From DASUZD01 sp036377055 (lineage in GTDB: Bacteria; Actinomycetota; Thermoleophilia; Gaiellales; Gaiellaceae): DNA of 8,777 nt. The stretch lies in assembly GCA_036377055.1 (NCBI GenBank), contig DASUZD010000115.1, positions 1 through 8,777 on the forward strand. The letters run 5' to 3'. Both the position numbers and the translations under genes were made by a program. Positions 4,899 through 8,777 of the stretch are shown here, in pieces. The notes beneath the pieces were generated by a model. That model saw nothing but the letters and a program-made list of their open reading frames with translations. It searched no databases and was not told the origin of the DNA. Within the stretch, counting starts at the first letter, position 1; every line of letters begins with the position of its first letter.

Positions 4899-5558
4899 AT
4901 GGCCACCGATGTCAGAGAGACGCGCGAGCTCAAGGAGCGCGTGGTCGAGATCAACCGCGTCGCGAAGGTCGTGAAGGGCGGCCGGCGGTTCTCGTTCACC
5001 GCGCTCGTCGTGATCGGCGACGAGGTCGACCGCGTCGGCGTCGGCTACGGCAAGGCGCGCGAGGTTCCGCTCGCGATCACGAAGGCCGTCGACGATGCGA
5101 AGAAGAACATCTTCACGGTGCCGAAGCACGGCACGACGATCACGCACGAGATCCTCGGCCGCTACGACGCCGCGCGCGTCTTCCTGCGGCCGGCGTCCGA
5201 GGGAACCGGCGTGATCGCAGGCGGCGGCGTTCGCGCGGTGCTCGAGCTTGCCGGGATCCGCGACGTGCTCGCGAAGAGCCTCGGCACGACGAACCCGATC
5301 AACATGACGAAGGCGACCGTCGACGGTCTTCGCAACCTGCGCCGGCCCGAGGAGGTCGCGCGCATCCGCGGCCTCACCATCTCCCAGGTGCTGCCGTATC
5401 GCGCGCCCGTCGAAGAAGAGGAGGAGGCGGCGGCCGAGACGCAGCCCGGAGCCGAAGCACCCGCCGAAACGCCTCCTACCCAGGAGGCCGAGGAAGCTCC
5501 GGCGGCCGAAGAGGCCCCCGCTCCGAAGCGCCGGCGGAAGGCCGAGGAGCCGAGCTAA
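4899..5558 (+). CDS. rpsE: 30S ribosomal protein S5 with acidic C-terminal tail
   Basis: S5 lies at the mRNA entry tunnel near the decoding region and influences accuracy and mRNA unwinding. Of 219 residues, about 8-165 form the S5 fold: the N-terminal double-stranded-RNA-binding-like part (EINRVAKVVKGGRRFSFTAL, GYGKAREVPLAITKA) and the C-terminal domain (GTGVIAGGGVRAVLELAGI, KSLGTTNPINMTKAT). Residues 171-219 are an added Ala/Glu/Pro-rich acidic tail with a short KRRRK patch near its end; the family is usually about 160-200 residues long. The ATG follows GGGAGG by 7 nt, inside the arm of the upstream element. The TAA abuts the GTG of rpmD. Confidence 0.97.
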   Translation: MATDVRETRELKERVVEINRVAKVVKGGRRFSFTALVVIGDEVDRVGVGYGKAREVPLAITKAVDDAKKNIFTVPKHGTTITHEILGRYDAARVFLRPASEGTGVIAGGGVRAVLELAGIRDVLAKSLGTTNPINMTKATVDGLRNLRRPEEVARIRGLTISQVLPYRAPVEEEEEAAAETQPGAEAPAETPPTQEAEEAPAAEEAPAPKRRRKAEEPS

Positions 5559-5741
5559 GTGGCGAAGCTCCGGATCACGCAGACACGCAGCCTGATCGGT
5601 GAGACGCAGTCCCACCGCGGGACGCTCCGCGCGCTCGGGCTCGGGAAGATCGGCCGGACCGTCGAGCACACGGAGACGCCGAGGCTCGCCGGTATGCTGC
5701 GGAAAGTCCGTCACCTCGTCCAGGTCGAGGACGTCAGCTGA
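5559..5741 (+). CDS. rpmD: 50S ribosomal protein L30
   Basis: L30 is a small large-subunit protein that binds 23S rRNA; it is present in many but not all bacteria. The 60-residue product (AKLRITQTRSLIGETQSHRG, then LRALGLGKIGRTVEH and a C-terminal MLRKVRHLVQVED) matches the family end to end. The start is GTG at 5559, directly abutting the rpsE TAA, with GAGGAG at 5544-5549 as Shine-Dalgarno (9-nt spacing). The TGA stop shares its A with the ATG of rplO. Nothing unusual is seen. Confidence 0.97.
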   Translation: MAKLRITQTRSLIGETQSHRGTLRALGLGKIGRTVEHTETPRLAGMLRKVRHLVQVEDVS

Positions 5742-6316
5742 TGCCCGAGGAGCTGAACCTCTCCAACCTTCGCCCTGCTGCGCCGCGGCGGGATCGCAAG
5801 CGCATCGGCCGGGGCATGGGCTCCGGCAAGGGGCGCTACTCGGGCCGCGGGATCAAGGGCCAGAAGGCGCGCTCCGGTTCGGCCAAGATGCGCCCGGGCT
5901 TCGAGGGCGGCCAGATGCCGATCTACATGCGGGTCGGCAAACAGCGGGGCGCCACGTCGAAGGACGCGATGCCGATCGGTCCTCATCGCACGTTCACCGT
6001 GCCGGTGAACGTGCGCGATCTCAACCGCTTCGACGACGGCGCCGACGTCACTCCCGAGACGCTCGTCGAGATCGGACTGATCAAGAACACGCGCACCGAC
6101 GTGAAGATCCTCGGCGAGGGCGAGCTGACGAAGAAGCTGGCCGTGACCGCGCACCGGTTCTCCGCGACCGCGCGCGAGAAGATCGAGAAGGCGGGTGGCA
6201 GCGTCACCTTCCTGCGGGGCGAGCCCGCGCCCAAGAAGGCAAAGCGGATGAGGAAGCCGGCCACGGTTGAGGCCGAGGCCGAGCCGCAGGAGCCCGCCGA
6301 GGAGGAGGATGTTTAG
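5741..6316 (+). CDS. rplO: 50S ribosomal protein L15 with acidic C-terminal tail
   Basis: L15 is a late-assembly protein with a long extension threading through 23S rRNA. The 191-residue product begins with a Gly/Arg-rich arm (RKRIGRGMGSGKGRYSGRG, IKGQKAR), then FEGGQMPIYMRVGK, and the C-terminal domain ending EKAGGSVTFL near residue 158. Family members are usually about 145-150 residues. Residues 159-191 are an extra tail: a basic KKAKRMRK patch followed by an acidic Ala/Glu/Pro stretch. The start ATG overlaps the rpmD TGA by one base. The 3' end overlaps secY by 8 nt, and the Glu codons of the tail (GAGGAGGAG) overlap the secY ribosome binding region. Confidence 0.97.
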   Translation: MPEELNLSNLRPAAPRRDRKRIGRGMGSGKGRYSGRGIKGQKARSGSAKMRPGFEGGQMPIYMRVGKQRGATSKDAMPIGPHRTFTVPVNVRDLNRFDDGADVTPETLVEIGLIKNTRTDVKILGEGELTKKLAVTAHRFSATAREKIEKAGGSVTFLRGEPAPKKAKRMRKPATVEAEAEPQEPAEEEDV

Positions 6317-7562
6317 CTGGCTCTCGAATGCGTGGCGCGTCCCGGAGCTCCGCAGGCGCGTTCTCTTCACGGGCCTGATCCTCGCGATCTACCGCTTCGG
6401 CTCGTGGATGCCGGCGCCGGGCGTGAACTCCGACCAGATCGCGGGCTACTTCAACGGCAAGGGCGGGACGGTCCTCGGCCTGCTGAACCTCTTCTCGGGC
6501 TCGGCCCTCTCGCGGTTCTCGATCTTCGCGCTCGGGATCATGCCGTACGTCACGGCGTCGATCATCCTCCAGCTCCTGACGGTCGTGATCCCGACCCTCG
6601 AGCAGCTTCAGAAGGAGGGCGAGGCCGGGATCGCCAAGATCAACCAGTACACGCGCTACCTCACCGTCGGGCTCGCGGCCGCGCAGTCGACCGGCTACGC
6701 CTTCCTCTTCAAGCGCTCCGGCGCGCTCGACGCGAACGCCGGCCGCTTCATCCTGATCATCCTGACGCTCACGGCCGGCACGACGGCGCTCATGTGGATG
6801 GGCGAGCTGATCACGAAGCGCGGCGTCGGCAACGGGATCTCGCTGCTCATCTTCGCTTCGATCCTCGCGACCGCTCCAACCGGGATCAGCGCCTGGATCA
6901 ACGGCGGGCCGATGGAGAAGCTCTTCTTCCCGCTGATCGCGCTCGGGATCATCGTCGCCGTCGTCTTCATCCAGGAGGGCCAGCGGCGGATCCCGATCCA
7001 GTACGCGAAGCGGATGGTGGGACGCAGGCAGACCGCCGGCGGCTCGACCTACATGCCGCTTCGCGTGAACATGGCCGGCGTCATCCCGGTCATCTTCGCC
7101 GCGGCGGTGATGGCGTTCCCGCCGACGATCGCGCAGTTCTTCCCGCAGACGCAGAGCTTCATCAACCAGCACTTCCTGCCGGGGAACGCGACCTACCTGC
7201 TGCTCGAGGGCGCGCTGATCGTGATCTTCACGTACTTCTACACGGCGGTCCAGTTCAACCCGGTCGACCAGGCCGACAACCTGCGCAAGTACGGCGGCTA
7301 CGTCCCCGGGATCCGACCGGGCCCGCCCACGGCGCAGTATCTCGACCGCGTGCTGACGCGCCTGACGCTGCCGGGCTCGCTCTACCTCGCGATCGTGGCC
7401 GTGGCGCCGAGCATCTTCATCCGCTACTTCGGGTTCTCGCAGGCGACCTCACGAGCGCTCGGCGGTACCTCGGTGCTGATCGTGGTCGGCGTCGCGCTCG
7501 ACACGATGCGCCAGATGGAGTCGCAGATGATGATGCGCTCCTACGAAGGCTTCCTGAAGTAG
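6309..7562 (+). CDS. secY: Preprotein translocase channel subunit SecY
   Basis: SecY is the pore of the general protein export channel in the cytoplasmic membrane, working with SecE/SecG and SecA or the ribosome. The product has 417 residues with about ten hydrophobic segments, the first near residues 18-34 (VLFTGLILAIYRFGSWM), then about 70-94, 117-134, 147-166, 175-190, 206-221, 255-276, 299-315, 355-372 and 384-397. Diagnostic motifs are ITKRGVGNGISLLIFASI, the cytoplasmic C5 loop NLRKYGGYVPGIRPG (Arg336 in the SecA-contact region) and the C-terminus LDTMRQMESQMMMRSYEGFL. I choose the ATG at 6309, not an in-frame ATG at 6267, because the family N-terminus (FSWLSNAWRVPELRRR) begins there. 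A GGAGGAGG run directly precedes it, and it overlaps rplO by 8 nt. Confidence 0.97.
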   Translation: MFSWLSNAWRVPELRRRVLFTGLILAIYRFGSWMPAPGVNSDQIAGYFNGKGGTVLGLLNLFSGSALSRFSIFALGIMPYVTASIILQLLTVVIPTLEQLQKEGEAGIAKINQYTRYLTVGLAAAQSTGYAFLFKRSGALDANAGRFILIILTLTAGTTALMWMGELITKRGVGNGISLLIFASILATAPTGISAWINGGPMEKLFFPLIALGIIVAVVFIQEGQRRIPIQYAKRMVGRRQTAGGSTYMPLRVNMAGVIPVIFAAAVMAFPPTIAQFFPQTQSFINQHFLPGNATYLLLEGALIVIFTYFYTAVQFNPVDQADNLRKYGGYVPGIRPGPPTAQYLDRVLTRLTLPGSLYLAIVAVAPSIFIRYFGFSQATSRALGGTSVLIVVGVALDTMRQMESQMMMRSYEGFLK

Positions 7563-7566
7563 CTCG

Positions 7567-8139
7567 ATGAATGTCCTGATCTTGGGTCCCCAGGGCGCAG
7601 GGAAGGGGACGCAGGCGAAGCGGATCGCGGAGGAGTACGGGATTCCGCACATCGCGACGGGCGACATGCTCCGCGGCTCGATCGCGGCCGGGGATCCGCT
7701 CGGCGTGAAGCCGATCCTCGATCAGGGCCTGCTCGTCCCCGACGACGTCATGGTCGAGCTGATCCGGAACCGCCTGAGCGAGCCGGACGCGGAGGACGGC
7801 TTCGTGCTCGACGGCTTCCCGCGGACGATGGCGCAGGCGGAGGCGCTCGACGCGATGCTGCGCGACATCGACCGCGACCTCGACATCGTGCTCGAGCTCC
7901 AGGTGCCGGACGACGTCTCCGTGGCACGGCTGCTTCGACGCGCGCAGCTCGAAGGCCGCGTCGACGACGCACCGGAGGCGATCCGAACGCGGCTCGGGCT
8001 CTACCACTCGGAGACCGCGCCGCTCGTCGAGCACTACCGCACCCGCGGCAATCTCGTTGGAATCCACGGCGACCGGCCGGTCGAGACCGTGTTCTCCGAG
8101 ATTCAGCAGGCCCTCGAAGCGGCGGCAGCGCGCGCGTGA
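7567..8139 (+). CDS. adk: Adenylate kinase, short-lid form
   Basis: Adenylate kinase interconverts AMP plus ATP and two ADP in the cytoplasm. The 190-residue product has the P-loop GPQGAGKGTQ (residues 7-16), the AMP-binding TGDMLR (31-36) with Arg36, DGFPRT (82-87) with Arg86, and the lid region Arg121-Arg142 containing GRVDDAPEAIRTR with the catalytic RxDD and arginines. The lid is the short version without the zinc-binding cysteines found in long adenylate kinases, which fits actinobacterial enzymes. The ATG is 4 nt after the secY stop with no clear Shine-Dalgarno, suggesting coupling. The end overlaps map by 4 nt (GTGA). Its place behind secY is standard in Gram-positive spc operons. Confidence 0.97.
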   Translation: MNVLILGPQGAGKGTQAKRIAEEYGIPHIATGDMLRGSIAAGDPLGVKPILDQGLLVPDDVMVELIRNRLSEPDAEDGFVLDGFPRTMAQAEALDAMLRDIDRDLDIVLELQVPDDVSVARLLRRAQLEGRVDDAPEAIRTRLGLYHSETAPLVEHYRTRGNLVGIHGDRPVETVFSEIQQALEAAAARA

Positions 8140-8777
8140 TCATCAGAAAATCCAAGGCCGAGATCGAGAAGATGGCCGCCGCCGGCCGCGTGGTCGCGGA
8201 GACGATCGCGCACGTCGGCGAGCACCTCGAGCCTGGGATCACGACGCGTGAGCTCGACCAGATCGGCGAGGAGTTCATCCGCTCCCAGGGCGGCGTCCCC
8301 ACCTCCAAGGGCTACAAGGGCTTCCCGGCTGCGCTCTGCATCTCCCCGAACTCGATGATCGTGCACGGCATCCCGGGTTCTTACCGGGTGGAGGAGGGCG
8401 ACCTGATCTCCGTCGACGTCGGCGTCACGCTCGACGGCTTCGTCGCCGACAGCGCCTACACGTTCCCGGTCGGCGAGGTCTCGCCGGACGCCGAGAGGCT
8501 GCTGGAGACGGGGCAGGCGGCGCTCGCGGCCGGAATCGAGCATGCGCGGGTCGGGAACCGCATCAGTGACATCTCGCACGCCGTTCAGCGAGTGACCGAG
8601 GAGGCGGGCTTCTCCGTAGTTCGGAGCCTGGTGGGACACGGCGTCGGGCGCTCGTACCACGAGGACCCGCAGATCCCGAACTTCGGGCCTCCCGGCCGCG
8701 GCGCGCCGCTGCAGCCGGGCATGACGATCGCGATCGAGCCGATGATCACGGCGGGCGGCTACGAGGTCTTCCTACAC
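8136..8777 (+). CDS. map: Methionine aminopeptidase type I (3' end outside window)
   Basis: This metalloenzyme removes the initiator methionine from new proteins. The frame opens with GTG at 8136 inside the adk stop (GTGA overlap) and stays open through 214 codons to the window end, so roughly 40 residues are missing. The N-terminus (IIRKSKAEIEKMAAAGRVVA) is the family's. Visible active-site residues are His77 (IVHGIP), Asp94 and Asp105 (SVDVGVTLDGFVADSAYT), His168 (VGHGVG), His175 and Glu201 (IEPM). These match the substrate-contacting histidines and four of the five metal ligands of the pita-bread fold; the last glutamate lies beyond the window. There is no zinc-finger extension at the N-terminus. 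No clear Shine-Dalgarno is present, so coupling to adk is likely. Confidence 0.95.
   Translation, partial: MIIRKSKAEIEKMAAAGRVVAETIAHVGEHLEPGITTRELDQIGEEFIRSQGGVPTSKGYKGFPAALCISPNSMIVHGIPGSYRVEEGDLISVDVGVTLDGFVADSAYTFPVGEVSPDAERLLETGQAALAAGIEHARVGNRISDISHAVQRVTEEAGFSVVRSLVGHGVGRSYHEDPQIPNFGPPGRGAPLQPGMTIAIEPMITAGGYEVFLH

Noticed and set aside
4787..5602. 271-residue + strand frame starting in copy 3 of the element and overlapping rpsE; its N-terminal peptide resembles frames in the other two copies
   Set aside because: The similarity (RPQSRPG..LARALPASL) follows from nucleotide conservation of the element; the rest is an Arg-rich shadow of rpsE in another frame.
6267..6308. Upstream ATG for secY giving a 14-residue Arg/Pro-rich N-terminal extension
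   Set aside because: It is inside rplO in another frame, lies outside the family's normal N-terminus, and the ATG at 6309 has a purine-rich run directly before it.
6204..7172. Minus-strand frame of 322 residues opposite secY
   Set aside because: Highly charged shadow of the SecY coding frame; no domain.

Overview
The window is a long stretch of the bacterial S10/spc ribosomal-protein operon. All genes are on the + strand, in the order (rpsC tail)-rplP-rpmC-rpsQ-rplN-rplX-rplE-rpsN-rpsH-rplF-rplR-rpsE-rpmD-rplO-secY-adk-map(partial). The DNA is very GC-rich, with GTG and TTG starts and GC-ending codons. The gene order, the four-cysteine (zinc) form of S14, and adk and map directly behind secY fit a high-GC Gram-positive bacterium (Actinomycetota). 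A deep lineage such as Thermoleophilia is my guess, not something the sequence proves.

Layout: 1-1391 holds the end of rpsC, then rplP, rpmC and rpsQ, tightly packed. S17 (rpsQ) carries a roughly 160-residue N-terminal disordered extension. 1392-1551 is a structured intercistronic element, followed by rplN. 1921-2107 is a second spacer, of different sequence, followed by rplX and rplE (overlapping by one base). 3076-3239 is another copy of the structured element, followed by rpsN, rpsH, rplF and rplR, nearly abutting. 4736-4898 is a third copy, followed by rpsE, rpmD, rplO, secY, adk and map, which abut or overlap up to the window end. No promoter or intrinsic terminator was recognised, so everything looks co-transcribed.

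The genes encode ribosomal proteins of both subunits, the SecY channel that accepts nascent proteins from the ribosome, adenylate kinase, and the methionine aminopeptidase that trims new proteins: a growth-coupled protein synthesis and export unit.

The unusual part is the spacers. Gene junctions are either 12 nt or less, or 160-187 nt, with nothing between. Three of the four long gaps (160, 164 and 163 nt) hold the same element, placed exactly from stop codon to next start. It has a conserved core of about 83 nt with a central hairpin, flanked by stems whose sequence differs between copies while pairing is kept (compensatory changes at several positions). The outermost stem pairs the bases just after the stop codon with the Shine-Dalgarno region of the next gene, in a different sequence in each copy. 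This looks like a repeated cis-acting RNA structure within a ribosomal-protein operon, which I do not recognise as a described family.
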